Below are positions 54,235 through 63,872 of a stretch of 64,000 nt of DNA, one piece after another; positions within the stretch are counted from its first letter, which is position 1; each line of letters opens with the position of its first letter. The stretch is from positions 30,040 to 94,039 of the forward strand of contig JABHDE010000007.1 of assembly GCA_018673215.1 (NCBI GenBank). Direction: 5' to 3'. The DNA is from Formosa sp. (lineage in GTDB: Bacteria; Bacteroidota; Bacteroidia; Flavobacteriales; Flavobacteriaceae). The position numbers and the translations under genes were made by a program. The notes beneath the pieces are model-generated. The model saw only the letters and a list, made by a program, of their open reading frames with translations, made no database searches and was not told the origin of the DNA.

Positions 54235-55197
54235 ATGAATAGCAAAAGTCATACGTTAACCGATACCAATTTTGAATTTCCAGGACAGTCTAATCTTTAC
54301 AAAGGCAAAGTAAGAGAAGTTTATAATATAAACAACGACCTTTTAGTGATGGTAGCTACCGATCGCTTGTCAGCATTTGATGTGGTGATGCCAAAAGGCA
54401 TTCCTTTTAAAGGACAGATTCTTAACCAAATTGCCACTAAAATGATGGCTGCTACATCTGATATTGTTCCGAATTGGCTGATAGCCACTCCCGATCCAAA
54501 TGTAGCTGTCGGACATTATTGTGATCCATTTAAAGTTGAAATGGTAATTAGAGGCTATATGTCTGGCCATGCGGCTCGTGAATATTCTTTGGGTAAGCGA
54601 AAGCTTTGTGGGGTTGAAATGCCTGAAGGACTAAAGGAAAATGACGCTTTTCCAAGCCCCATTATCACCCCTGCTACTAAAGCAGAAATGGGCGATCACG
54701 ATGAAGATATTTCAAGGGAAGATATCCTAAAACGTGGGATTGTTTCTGAATCTGATTATGAGAAGTTAGAAGATTATACACGAAAACTATTTCAAAGAGG
54801 TTCAGAAATTGCTGCGTCAAGAGGACTGATTTTAGTGGATACAAAATACGAGTTTGGTAAAACTAAAGAGGGAGTCATTGTTTTAATTGATGAAATTCAT
54901 ACACCGGATTCCTCACGCTATTTTTATGCTGATGGATATGAAGAACGCCAAGCAAATAATGAAGCACAAAAACAATTGTCTAAAGAGTTTGTACGCCAAT
55001 GGTTGATTAGTAATAACTTTCAAGGATTAGAGGGGCAAACGGTTCCTGTTATGAGTGATGATTATATCGAAACAGTTAGTGAACGCTATATTGAATTGTA
55101 TGAGAATATTACTGGAGAAACTTTTGTGAAAGCAGATGTGTCAGATATTCAAACGCGAATAGAAACTAATGTTCTTACGTATTTAAAGAATTTATAA
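54235..55197 (+). CDS. purC: Phosphoribosylaminoimidazole-succinocarboxamide synthase
   Basis: A 320-residue SAICAR synthetase. [10 protein letters not shown] (about 22-31) and [12 protein letters not shown] (about 42-53) are the ATP-binding motifs, and LVDTKYEFG (about 200-208) and [12 protein letters not shown] (about 218-229) the catalytic ones. It joins aspartate to CAIR in purine synthesis. It directly follows phoH (no gap) and is convergent with a membrane acyltransferase gene, overlapping it by 23 bases. Confidence 0.96.
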   Translation: MNSKSHTLTDTNFEFPGQSNLYKGKVREVYNINNDLLVMVATDRLSAFDVVMPKGIPFKGQILNQIATKMMAATSDIVPNWLIATPDPNVAVGHYCDPFKVEMVIRGYMSGHAAREYSLGKRKLCGVEMPEGLKENDAFPSPIITPATKAEMGDHDEDISREDILKRGIVSESDYEKLEDYTRKLFQRGSEIAASRGLILVDTKYEFGKTKEGVIVLIDEIHTPDSSRYFYADGYEERQANNEAQKQLSKEFVRQWLISNNFQGLEGQTVPVMSDDYIETVSERYIELYENITGETFVKADVSDIQTRIETNVLTYLKNL

Positions 55198-56284
55198 GTG
55201 CTTTTAGTTTAATTGCTTTACGCCTAAAAAAACCATAGACTTGAGTATTAGCTTTGATAATGTATATAGAAATTAAACTAACGCCAACTAAAAAACACAA
55301 GGCACCTGTAATTGCTTCTATAGCAGTTAAGTTTTTCCCGAATATTTTATTAAGCCCTAACCCAGTAAAACTTCCATAAAGAAGGATGAAATGAATGACG
55401 TAAATTGAAAGTGTTTTTTGTCCGATTTTCAATATTACAGGGTGTTTTAAATAGGATTCAAAAGCATAAAACACTCCAAATAGTACCAACACATTTCCTA
55501 GTCTAACAAATAAGTAATTATAGTTAGCAACTTCTAAAAAGAGTGAAATATCAGTAACTGTCGTCAGCCAGTGAAGGAGTATGGAGGATCCATATATCAA
55601 TCCAAGACCCACAGCAAAAAAACCTGATACAATGGCAATCTTAAAGCGTGGACGTAACAAGTATCGATAAAATAGAGTCGCTATAAATGCACCATAAGCC
55701 ATGTATCCAAACCAAGGTAGTATTGTAAAAATAGACCCATTAATTTTTGTAAGATAGTTAGCAAAAAATAAAGGTATTCCTTCTGCAGTAAAGGTTCTGT
55801 ATAGAGGTTCGTTAAGAAATATGAACGTTCCTAAAAACAACATGGTAATAGAAAATAACAAAGTCTTTTTTTGATAAAGAATATAAATAGCCAGTATCAA
55901 AATTAAGGAGAGTCCAATTATTTGTAATACATCAATTACCATAAAATAAGTTCCAAAAGATCCCGACAGCCATCTGAAAACAGGGATTCTAAGGGCATAT
56001 CCAATCACAATCAACATGAGTCCTCGAATGATTCCTTTTTTTATACGTTGGTTAAGGGAACCTTTTTCTTTGGCTTTGATTAGTAAGTAGGTGAATATGA
56101 GTCCTGAAATAGTAAAGAACACTGGAGCAGTAATCCCTCTGAAATACTGCCAAGTAGTAAAAGCTATATTGTTGGGGTCTCTATATTCGATAGCCAATAA
56201 AGTATCTATAAAATGCCCTTGAAGCATCATTAAGATAGCAAAGGCTCTAATAGCATCAATAAAATAAAGCCGTTTTAATTCCAA
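55175..56284 (-). CDS. Membrane acyltransferase, DUF1624/HGSNAT-like
   Basis: A 369-residue multispanning protein with about ten hydrophobic helices. The N-terminal [21 protein letters not shown] (about 5-25) with a conserved His, and GYALRIP, resemble the heparan-alpha-glucosaminide N-acetyltransferase-like DUF1624 family within the acyltransferase 3 superfamily. Members transfer acetyl groups across the membrane to sugars. The acceptor is unknown. The 3' end overlaps purC by 23 bases. Confidence 0.82.
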   Translation of the reverse strand: MELKRLYFIDAIRAFAILMMLQGHFIDTLLAIEYRDPNNIAFTTWQYFRGITAPVFFTISGLIFTYLLIKAKEKGSLNQRIKKGIIRGLMLIVIGYALRIPVFRWLSGSFGTYFMVIDVLQIIGLSLILILAIYILYQKKTLLFSITMLFLGTFIFLNEPLYRTFTAEGIPLFFANYLTKINGSIFTILPWFGYMAYGAFIATLFYRYLLRPRFKIAIVSGFFAVGLGLIYGSSILLHWLTTVTDISLFLEVANYNYLFVRLGNVLVLFGVFYAFESYLKHPVILKIGQKTLSIYVIHFILLYGSFTGLGLNKIFGKNLTAIEAITGALCFLVGVSLISIYIIKANTQVYGFFRRKAIKLKALINSLNT

Positions 56285-56350
56285 AATTTGATTGGTTTGA
56301 ACGCAAAGTTAAATTAATAAAACTAAAAAAAGGTTTTTACAAATAAAGGA

Positions 56351-56518
56351 TTACTCAATAAATGGATTTCCCCATTTAGAATTGGTATAAAGATCTGAGC
56401 CATTTAATGTACTTAAAAATGCTATTAATGCATTTTTTTCATCGATAGTCATATTTAATTTTTGGGCATTTGCACCAGGTCGGAGTCTAGGATCTAAGTT
56501 AATATTTGAAGTATAATT
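56351..56518 (-). pseudogene. C-terminal remnant of a cytochrome-c-peroxidase-like (MauG family) gene
   Basis: A 55-codon open stretch ending in TAA at 56351, with no usable start: the codon before it (56519-56521) is an in-frame stop. Translated it reads NYTSNINLDPRLRPGANAQK.. then ..IDEKNALIAFLSTLNGSD.., the typical end of di-haem cytochrome-c peroxidase-like proteins, where the last helix follows a LDPRL segment. The CxxCH haem sites and the rest of the protein are absent. I infer a decayed gene of which only the 3' end survives; the acs gene sits on the far side. Confidence 0.7.
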
Positions 56519-56610
56519 TTAGAATTCATTCCTACATAGTTCTAATTTGGTTTTTCATCTCAAAACTATAAAAATATTCCATCAATTTTATTATATTAGA
56601 AATCTAATTT

Positions 56611-58518
56611 ATGATAATGATCAAATACGAAATTAAAAACACAAAAGAATACCACAACAATTATTCTAAAGCTATTGAAAATCCTGAGGTGTTTTGGGCA
56701 GAAATAGCAAAGAAAAACTTCACTTGGATACGCCCTTGGAGTCAAGTTTTGGATTGGGATTTTTCCATCCCAAAAGTCAGTTGGTTTGAAGGCGCTCAAC
56801 TCAATATTACCGAGAATTGTATTGACCGTCATATCGAAAATAACGGTCATAAAACTGCCATTTTATTTGAACCCAACAACCCAAAAGATCCATCTGAAGC
56901 AATTACGTACAATGATTTATATAAGCGCATCAATAGGTTTGCCAATGTATTAAAATCTAAAGGCATCCAAAAAGGAGATCGGGTTTGTATTTATTTACCG
57001 ATGATTCCTGAGTTGGCAATTTCTGTGTTGGCATGTGCCCGTATAGGAGCGATTCATTCCGTAGTTTTTGCAGGGTTTTCGGCAAATGCTTTATCAACGC
57101 GCATCAACGATTGTGATTGTAAAATGGTCATTACTAGTGATGGAGGTTACCGAGGCGCCAAAACGATTGATTTAAAATCGATTGTAGATTCAGCACTTTT
57201 GGATTGTACAGGGGTTGAATCGGTCCTTGTTGCCAAACGTATTCACAGCGATCCTCCTATGGTTTCAGGAAGGGATTATTGGCTACAACCCCTTTTGGAT
57301 GATGCTTCTATAGAATGTGAAGCGACTGTGATGGATGCAGAAGATCCACTTTTTATATTATACACATCGGGTTCTACAGGGAAACCCAAAGGAATGGTTC
57401 ATACCACTGCTGGATATATGGTCTATTCTGCTTATACGTTTAAAAATATTTTTCAATACGAGCCCAACGATATCTATTGGTGTACTGCTGATATCGGTTG
57501 GATTACAGGTCACAGTTATATTGTTTATGGGCCATTGTTAAACGGTGCTACCACGCTTATGTTTGAAGGGGTTCCGAGTTACCCAGATTATGGACGTTTT
57601 TGGTCCATTGTCGAAAAACATAAGGTTTCCCAGTTTTATACCGCACCCACTGCTATTAGAGCTTTGGCTAAAGAAGGTTTAGAATTGGTTAACCGTTACG
57701 ATTTATCATCATTAAAAATTTTAGGAACTGTAGGAGAACCGATAAATGAAGAAGCTTGGCATTGGTATAATGACCATGTCGGAAAAAAGAAATGCCCTAT
57801 TGTGGATACTTGGTGGCAAACCGAAACAGGGGGAGTTATGATTTCACCCATCCCAAACAGCTTTGAAGGAAAACCAACTTTTGCTACTCTGCCATTTATA
57901 GGGGTGCAGCCCGCTTTAATGGATGAAAATGGAATTGAGATTGAAGGCAATTCCGTTGAAGGGCGTTTGTGTGTAAAATTCCCTTGGCCTTCTATGGCAC
58001 GTACTATTTGGGGAAATCATCAACGCTATAAAGACACCTATTTTTCTGCTTACGATCAAAAATACTTTACAGGTGATGGTGCTTTAAGAGATGAAAATGG
58101 GCATTACCGCATTACGGGTCGAGTGGATGATGTCATTATAGTATCAGGACATAACCTTGGAACGGCACCTATTGAAGACGCAATAAATGAACACCCGATG
58201 GTAGCAGAATCCGCTATTGTGGGGTATCCACACGATATTAAAGGCAGTGCTTTGTACGGATTTGTAACTTTAAAAAATTCACAAGATTTAAGTGACGCTT
58301 TAAAAATCGAAATCAATCAACTTATTAGTAAACAAATTGGGCCTATTGCAAAACTAGATAAAATTCAGTTTACAACGGGTCTGCCTAAAACACGTTCTGG
58401 TAAAATAATGCGACGCATTCTTCGTAAAATAGCCATCAAGGATACTTCAAATTTAGGAGACATCAGTACCTTATTAAATCCTGAGGTTGTAGAGACCATT
58501 ATGAAAAACTCACTTTAA
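56611..58518 (+). CDS. acs: Acetate-CoA ligase
   Basis: A 635-residue AMP-forming acyl-CoA synthetase. The N-terminal ACS domain with VFWAEIAKKNFTW, the P-loop YTSGSTGKPKGMVHT (about 250-264), TWWQTETGG (near 400) and the C-terminal PKTRSGK with Lys597, the residue that is acetylated in regulated homologs, are all present. It makes acetyl-CoA from acetate via acetyl-AMP. The length is normal. Two in-frame ATGs lie close together at the start; 56611 is the first. Confidence 0.93.
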   Translation: MIMIKYEIKNTKEYHNNYSKAIENPEVFWAEIAKKNFTWIRPWSQVLDWDFSIPKVSWFEGAQLNITENCIDRHIENNGHKTAILFEPNNPKDPSEAITYNDLYKRINRFANVLKSKGIQKGDRVCIYLPMIPELAISVLACARIGAIHSVVFAGFSANALSTRINDCDCKMVITSDGGYRGAKTIDLKSIVDSALLDCTGVESVLVAKRIHSDPPMVSGRDYWLQPLLDDASIECEATVMDAEDPLFILYTSGSTGKPKGMVHTTAGYMVYSAYTFKNIFQYEPNDIYWCTADIGWITGHSYIVYGPLLNGATTLMFEGVPSYPDYGRFWSIVEKHKVSQFYTAPTAIRALAKEGLELVNRYDLSSLKILGTVGEPINEEAWHWYNDHVGKKKCPIVDTWWQTETGGVMISPIPNSFEGKPTFATLPFIGVQPALMDENGIEIEGNSVEGRLCVKFPWPSMARTIWGNHQRYKDTYFSAYDQKYFTGDGALRDENGHYRITGRVDDVIIVSGHNLGTAPIEDAINEHPMVAESAIVGYPHDIKGSALYGFVTLKNSQDLSDALKIEINQLISKQIGPIAKLDKIQFTTGLPKTRSGKIMRRILRKIAIKDTSNLGDISTLLNPEVVETIMKNSL

Positions 58519-58548
58519 ATAATTATATTTACTCAAAATTTATTTCTT

Positions 58549-59595
58549 ATGAGAACCAATTTATTATACTTCCTTCTACTTTCTTTTTTGTTATCAGCTT
58601 GTAAATCAGAAATTAAAACATCTATCAATATTTCGGACACGGACTATTTGGACAACTCTGGAAAAGAGGATCAATATTTAGGAGGGATTAAAATGATTCC
58701 TATTACAACTCCAAAAGGAGATTTTAATGTTTGGACCAAACGAGTAGGTAACAATCCTACAATAAAAGTCTTGTTATTGCATGGTGGCCCAGGAATGACA
58801 CATGAGATTTATGAGTCTTTTGACGGCTATTTCCCAAACGAAGGCATCGAATATTACTACTACGATCAATTGGGGTCTTATTATAGCGATCAGCCCAAAG
58901 ATTTGTCACTTTGGGATTTGGACCGTTTTGTGGAAGAAGTAGAACAAGTACGTATTGCTTTGGGATTAACCAACGATAATTTTTATTTGTATGGACAATC
59001 GTGGGGCGGAATTTTAGGGATGCAATATGCCTTGAAATATCAAGAACATTTAAAAGGATTGATCATATCTAATATGGTGCCATCAATACCTGATTATCAA
59101 AAGTATTCAGATGAAGTGTTAGCCCCTAAATTAGATCCTGAGGTATTGAAGGAAATTATGGTGTACGAGGCTAAGGAAGATTATACCAACGCTCGTTATA
59201 TGGAATTGGTGGTCAATAACTACTATACCGAACACATCATTCGTTTGCCAATAGAAGAATGGCCAGAACCCTTAAATAGAAGCTTTAAACATATCAATCA
59301 CGATGTCTATGTAACCATGCAAGGCCCAAGTGAATTTGGGATTAAGGGCGATGCCAACTTGAAGTATTGGGATGTCAAGGCAGATTTACATAAAATTACA
59401 GTGCCCACTTTGAGTATTGGAGCCACACATGATACGATGGACCCCGAACAAATGAAATTCATTTCAGAAGAAGTTCAAAATGGTCGTTTTTTATTGTGTC
59501 CAAATGGCAGTCACTTATCTCAATTTGACGATCAAAAAATCTATTTTGAAGGCTTGATTAAGTTTATCAAAGATGTGGATGCTGGAACGTTTTAA
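58549..59595 (+). CDS. Proline iminopeptidase-family alpha/beta hydrolase, lipoprotein
   Basis: A 348-residue lipoprotein (signal peptide ending LLSAC, Cys18). The catalytic domain has LLHGGPGMTH (oxyanion hole, near 77-86), nucleophile Ser in YGQSWGGILG (near 148-157) and the final His in CPNGSHLSQ. The HGGPG motif and length place it with the proline iminopeptidases (S33), which release N-terminal proline. Envelope location suggests peptide scavenging. It lies 30 bases after acs, and the stop interlocks with the MFS gene. Confidence 0.88.
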   Translation: MRTNLLYFLLLSFLLSACKSEIKTSINISDTDYLDNSGKEDQYLGGIKMIPITTPKGDFNVWTKRVGNNPTIKVLLLHGGPGMTHEIYESFDGYFPNEGIEYYYYDQLGSYYSDQPKDLSLWDLDRFVEEVEQVRIALGLTNDNFYLYGQSWGGILGMQYALKYQEHLKGLIISNMVPSIPDYQKYSDEVLAPKLDPEVLKEIMVYEAKEDYTNARYMELVVNNYYTEHIIRLPIEEWPEPLNRSFKHINHDVYVTMQGPSEFGIKGDANLKYWDVKADLHKITVPTLSIGATHDTMDPEQMKFISEEVQNGRFLLCPNGSHLSQFDDQKIYFEGLIKFIKDVDAGTF

Positions 59596-60791
59596 ATTGT
59601 ACGTTCCATAGGTTTGTTGAGAAGGAAAATCACCATAGATGCAAACCCACATCCTGTAAATCCTAAAAACAACGGCCAGACGGTGGTGTTCACATAAGCA
59701 CCTATAACTTGGGCAATTAATACACCCATAACGGTTGAAATAAACCCATTGATTGCTACACCCACGCCGGCAATATGCCCAATCGGCTGCATTGCCAAAG
59801 CTCTAAGGTTTCCAAACAAAAATCCAACTGAAGTAAATTGTAAGGCAAAAAATATGAGTAGTACCCATAAAGGTGGATTTAGTTGATTAAAAAATAAAAC
59901 CACATACAAAAGAGAGCTTAGAGAATAGGCTGCAAGGGAGACCAAGGCAATTCGTTTCATTCCGATACGGAATACAAATACGCCATTCAAATAAGTCGCA
60001 AATCCCACGCCCACCGCTAAACTGGCAAAGATCAAGGGGAAGTCCTCTCCTAAGTCGTACTGAACTTCAAAAATGTATTGAGTGGTACTTAAATACACCA
60101 TAAAGGATCCTGTAATAAATCCAGATATTAAGGTAAATGCCACCGCTTGTTTCTGTTTAAAAAATTCTTTGAATCCAGAAATTAAGGTCGCGGTTCTAAA
60201 AGGGATCCGATTTGAAAGTGCCAAGGTTTCTGGTTGGCGTTTCCAAAACCAAACAATCACTAAAATGCCAAGTCCTAACTGTACATTAAAAATGGCTTGC
60301 CAATTGTAAGCGAGCATTAAAAACTGTCCTAAAGTGGGAGCGACGATTGGAATGAGAATGAAAATCATTACAATGAACGACATGACCTTCGCCATATAAT
60401 CGCCTTCATACGAATCGCGAATCATGGCAATACTTAAAGTACGTGGCGATGCCAATCCAATCCCTTGCAGAATGCGTGCTGAAATTAAGACTTCATAAGA
60501 GTTTGTGTTTACACAAATAATACTTGCTACGGCAAAGACCAAAAACCCCATATAGATAACCGGTTTTCGACCGTAACTATCGGATAATGGACCAAAAATT
60601 AATTGTCCAAACCCCAATCCAAGGAATATCATGGTAATTAGTAATTGGTGGTCTTTGGTGTCCGTCACGCCTAGGTCGTTCCCTATGACGGTAAGGGCAG
60701 GAAGGATGCCGTCAATAGACAGAGCCACTAAAGACATTAACAGTGCCATGATGGCCACAAACTCTATTTTGAGAACGGGTTGGTTTTGCAT
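59592..60791 (-). CDS. Bcr/CflA-type multidrug efflux MFS transporter
   Basis: A 399-residue MFS protein with about twelve hydrophobic helices. The motif A stretch FGPLSDSYGRKPVIYMG (about 66-82) and the helix-4 RILQGIGLASPRTLSIAMIRD are characteristic of the Bcr/CflA drug:H+ antiporter subfamily. Substrates are unknown. It is the downstream end of a minus-strand run from M42 through Nudix. Confidence 0.9.
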   Translation of the reverse strand: MQNQPVLKIEFVAIMALLMSLVALSIDGILPALTVIGNDLGVTDTKDHQLLITMIFLGLGFGQLIFGPLSDSYGRKPVIYMGFLVFAVASIICVNTNSYEVLISARILQGIGLASPRTLSIAMIRDSYEGDYMAKVMSFIVMIFILIPIVAPTLGQFLMLAYNWQAIFNVQLGLGILVIVWFWKRQPETLALSNRIPFRTATLISGFKEFFKQKQAVAFTLISGFITGSFMVYLSTTQYIFEVQYDLGEDFPLIFASLAVGVGFATYLNGVFVFRIGMKRIALVSLAAYSLSSLLYVVLFFNQLNPPLWVLLIFFALQFTSVGFLFGNLRALAMQPIGHIAGVGVAINGFISTVMGVLIAQVIGAYVNTTVWPLFLGFTGCGFASMVIFLLNKPMERTI

Positions 60792-60810
60792 CCCGCAAAA
60801 CTAGTGTTAA

Positions 60811-61359
60811 TTAGAGAATATTCAACACCGCATCCATCACAAATTGGTAATAGCTCATATCTGCAGGGACAATGTTGTAAGTAGAGTGATTTCCAATCAT
60901 GCAGTCTTGGAGTTCTTCAAAAGAAAACAATCGTACGGCATCCACCTCCGTTTCTTGAATGTGCAATTGAGAAACGGGTATTTCCAATTTCACTAAAAAC
61001 ACATGTTGAAATTCACAGTCTATAACACCGTTATCAAAACGATTGGTGTTTTTCCGAATGTCTAAGGGAACTAAATCAGAGGGTTGAATGTCCAAGCCAA
61101 TTTCTTCTTTGACTTCACGAAGCGCTCCTTCTAAGATGGATTCTCCAGCACTCACATGCCCCGCAACAGAAACGTCCCAATCGCCAGGGAAGGTCTGTTT
61201 TGATAGACCTCGTTTTTGGAGTAAAAGGGCAGGAGCAGAGGTGTAAAACCAAACATGAACCGTGGGATGGAACCAACCCTTTTGATGGGCTTCATCTTTT
61301 GTACCTATTTTGCCTGTTCGTTGCCCTTCAGAATTCCAAATGTCTAAATATTCTTCCAC
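60811..61359 (-). CDS. Nudix hydrolase (YfcD-like)
   Basis: A 182-residue Nudix protein. The Nudix box GHVSAGESILEGALREVKEEIGL (GX5EX7REUXEEXGU) is complete at about residues 67-89. The N-terminal YLDIWNSEGQRTGKIGTKDEAHQKGWFH opening is that of YfcD/isopentenyl-diphosphate isomerase-like Nudix proteins. The substrate is unknown. It sits between M42 and MFS genes, 6 and 19 bases away. Confidence 0.9.
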   Translation of the reverse strand: MEEYLDIWNSEGQRTGKIGTKDEAHQKGWFHPTVHVWFYTSAPALLLQKRGLSKQTFPGDWDVSVAGHVSAGESILEGALREVKEEIGLDIQPSDLVPLDIRKNTNRFDNGVIDCEFQHVFLVKLEIPVSQLHIQETEVDAVRLFSFEELQDCMIGNHSTYNIVPADMSYYQFVMDAVLNIL

Positions 61360-61365
61360 TTCAAA

Positions 61366-62454
61366 TTAGTCAAAGTAAGAGAATGTTTCGCCTTCCTTGA
61401 TGTTTAATAAGGTTTCATAAATCATTTTAATCACATTTTCAACATCGTCACGGTGCACCATTTCAACGGTGGTATGCATGTATCTTAAGGGCAATGAAAT
61501 CAAAGCTGAAGCCACACCGCCATTGCTGTAAGCAAAAGCATCGGTATCGGTTCCAGTTGCTCGTGAAAGTGCTGCACGTTGGAATGGAATTTCATTCGCT
61601 TCGGCAGTTTCTGTAATTAAATCACGTAATTTTTGTTGAACCGCTGGAGCATAAGCAATCACAGGGCCTTTGCCCATTTCGCAATGTCCTTGACTCTTTT
61701 TGTTAATCATAGGGGTGGTGGTATCGTGCGTCACATCGGTTACGATAGCAACATTGGGTTGTATGGTATGGGTGATCATTTCAGCACCACGTAAGCCAAT
61801 TTCTTCTTGAACGGAGTTAGTGATGTACAGTCCAAACGGAAGGGTCTTTTTATTTTCATGAAGTAAACGGGCTACTTGTGCAATCATAAATCCACCCATT
61901 CGGTTGTCCAATGCTCGGCAGACAAAATGATCTTTGTTTAGTATATGGAATGTGTCCGGATAGGTAATTACACAACCAACATGCACCCCTAATTTATCAA
62001 CTGCTTCTTTGGTTTTACATCCGACATCAATAAATATATTATCAGGTTTTGGCGCTTGTTCTTTTGCTAAAGTTCGTGTATGAATGGCTGGCCAACCAAA
62101 AACTCCTTTAACAATTCCTTTTTTAGTGTGAATATTCACAATTTTACTTGGTGCTATCTGATGGTCACTTCCTCCATTTCTGATAACATAAATAAGACCA
62201 TCATCTGAAATATAGTTGACATACCACGAAATTTCATCGGCATGACCTTCGATTACAACTTTAAATGGCGCCTCTGGATTAATAACTCCTACAGCGGTTC
62301 CATAAGTATCTGTAATAAAAGTGTCTACATAAGGTTTTAAATAATCCATCCATAATTTTTGACCGTCCCATTCGTAGCCAGTTGGTGCAGCATTGTTGAG
62401 ATAATCTTCTAAAAATGTAAGTGCGTCTTTATCTAGTATAGTTTTCTTTGCCAT
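61366..62454 (-). CDS. M42 family metallopeptidase
   Basis: A 362-residue cobalt- or zinc-dependent aminopeptidase/endoglucanase-type M42 enzyme. Metal ligands are visible in EGHADEISW, RALDNRMGG, SVQEEIGLRGA and VTDVTHD, and the final His in MVHRDDVEN. They form large self-compartmentalising complexes that trim peptides. The ATG at 62454 (MAKKTILD) is chosen; an upstream in-frame Met at 62484 would add ten residues. It heads a minus-strand run with Nudix and MFS. Confidence 0.9.
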   Translation of the reverse strand: MAKKTILDKDALTFLEDYLNNAAPTGYEWDGQKLWMDYLKPYVDTFITDTYGTAVGVINPEAPFKVVIEGHADEISWYVNYISDDGLIYVIRNGGSDHQIAPSKIVNIHTKKGIVKGVFGWPAIHTRTLAKEQAPKPDNIFIDVGCKTKEAVDKLGVHVGCVITYPDTFHILNKDHFVCRALDNRMGGFMIAQVARLLHENKKTLPFGLYITNSVQEEIGLRGAEMITHTIQPNVAIVTDVTHDTTTPMINKKSQGHCEMGKGPVIAYAPAVQQKLRDLITETAEANEIPFQRAALSRATGTDTDAFAYSNGGVASALISLPLRYMHTTVEMVHRDDVENVIKMIYETLLNIKEGETFSYFD

Positions 62455-62523
62455 TTCAAATTTAATTTTGGTTAAAAATAACAATTATGATCGATAATCA
62501 CTCATAGATTAAGTCATATTTTG

Positions 62524-62531
62524 TAAGTTTG
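62524..62531 (+). promoter_or_regulatory. -7 element before the DUF4294 gene
   Basis: TAAGTTTG, exact TAnnTTTG, lies 23 bases before the ATG at 62555. No -33 TTTG at the usual spacing. Confidence 0.45.
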
Positions 62532-62554
62532 GGTGTGCACAAGTAAACTCAGTT

Positions 62555-63217
62555 ATGCAGTCCATTCGTTGTTTTATTTTTTTATTTCCTTTTCTCGTTT
62601 TTGGACAAACACCGGCTGTTCAAAAAGATTCGATTTCAGATAATTATTATATTATCGTTGGAGATACTATTACAAACAATGCTATTAATTTAAATGAAAT
62701 TTATATTCTTCCTAAATTAAAATTCGATTCGTCTGAATCCAGACGTCGGTATTTGATTTTACAGCGAAAAACCATCAAAGTATACCCCTATGCCAAATTA
62801 GCTGCAGAGCGGTTGGAACGTTTAAATGAGCGGATTTCGTCACTTAGAAGTCAACGTAAACGTAAAAAGTATACTCGTATGGTTCAAAAGTATATAGAGG
62901 ATGAGTTTGCTGAAACACTCAAAAAATTTACGATCACTGAAGGGCAAATATTAATCAAACTGATTCACCGTCAAACAGGCCAATCTGCTTTTGAACTTAT
63001 CAAATATTTGAGGAGTGGTTGGCGTGCCTTTTGGTATAACAACACTGCAAGTCTATTTAATATGTCTTTGAAGCTTCCTTTTGATCCTAAAACTTCAGAA
63101 GAAGATTATCTAATTGAAGACATCCTACAGCGTCAGTTCCAATATGGACGTCTAGAATATCAAAAATCTTTCTTCGATTTTGATCTTTATGAGCTGTTGG
63201 AGCAGTGGAATCCTTGA
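62555..63217 (+). CDS. DUF4294 family exported protein
   Basis: A 220-residue protein with a signal peptide (1-17, ending VFGQ) and a DUF4294 domain (about 45-205). The segments RKTIKVYPYAKLAAERL and QSAFELIKYLRSGWRAFWYN are family hallmarks. The family is confined to Bacteroidota and has no known function. It has many basic residues in the middle (RSQRKRKKYTR), consistent with contact with envelope polymers or nucleic acids, but this is conjecture. Divergent from M42. Confidence 0.88.
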   Translation: MQSIRCFIFLFPFLVFGQTPAVQKDSISDNYYIIVGDTITNNAINLNEIYILPKLKFDSSESRRRYLILQRKTIKVYPYAKLAAERLERLNERISSLRSQRKRKKYTRMVQKYIEDEFAETLKKFTITEGQILIKLIHRQTGQSAFELIKYLRSGWRAFWYNNTASLFNMSLKLPFDPKTSEEDYLIEDILQRQFQYGRLEYQKSFFDFDLYELLEQWNP

Positions 63218-63423
63218 TTTTAGTGGTGAATTGACTTTTTAACTGAAGTTTTCAAAACCGCTTATTACTAAATATATACCGTTTATTACACAAAATGACC
63301 GCTTGTTACTTAGTGCTTTGTGCTATGAATTAATTGAACTTAATTTGAATAAGAAAATAAATTTTCTATTTAATTAAAAAGTTATAAAAATCATCTTTTT
63401 TGCCCTTATTTTTTAAACCTACT

Positions 63424-63457
63424 AAATACGGTTAAGACTCAAATCTTAACCGTATTT
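63424..63457. terminator. Fourteen-base-pair inverted repeat at the end of the DUF4268 gene
   Basis: AAATACGGTTAAGA (63424-63437) and its exact reverse complement (63444-63457) flank a six-base CTCAAA loop. On the minus strand it overlaps the last codons and stop of the DUF4268 gene, so it probably works as a terminator. The flanking T-runs are short. Confidence 0.65.
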
Positions 63458-63867
63458 TCATATAAGAAATAAAATGCTTCAAATTTCAGCATGGTTTCAT
63501 TTAAAAATTCCATCACAGATTGCCATGTAGACTTATCGTGAATTGAAACTTTGCTGCCAATTGATACATAGGCCACAGACACAGTTTTATCTTGTGACAC
63601 TTCAAAAAACTCTTTAAACCTAACTTGTGGTAAGAAATCCGTTTCAAGAATCGTTTTGTGAGAGAGGATTTGGTTCCAATAGGCTTGTTTTTTGACTGGA
63701 TCCATATCGACACAAAGCGCCACATAGGCGGTTCTAGTATCAAAATGAAATTTAAAACTAAGTCCTTTGACGTTGGTATTATACAGAATCCACTCTTTGG
63801 GGAATGATTTTCCGAAACTCGTCCAAAACTCTTGTCTTAGGCGTTTAGCTTCATTTTTACTAAACAT
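63439..63867 (-). CDS. DUF4268 family protein
   Basis: A 142-residue cytosolic protein of the DUF4268 family. It begins MFSKNEAKRLRQEFWTSF and contains VALCVDMDPVKKQAYWNQI, both typical. Related domains appear in restriction-linked proteins, but stand-alone members have no known function. It follows a truncated ZIP-like gene by five bases and is probably co-transcribed. A 14-base-pair inverted repeat overlaps its end. Confidence 0.82.
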   Translation of the reverse strand: MFSKNEAKRLRQEFWTSFGKSFPKEWILYNTNVKGLSFKFHFDTRTAYVALCVDMDPVKKQAYWNQILSHKTILETDFLPQVRFKEFFEVSQDKTVSVAYVSIGSKVSIHDKSTWQSVMEFLNETMLKFEAFYFLYENTVKI

Positions 63868-63872
63868 GACAT

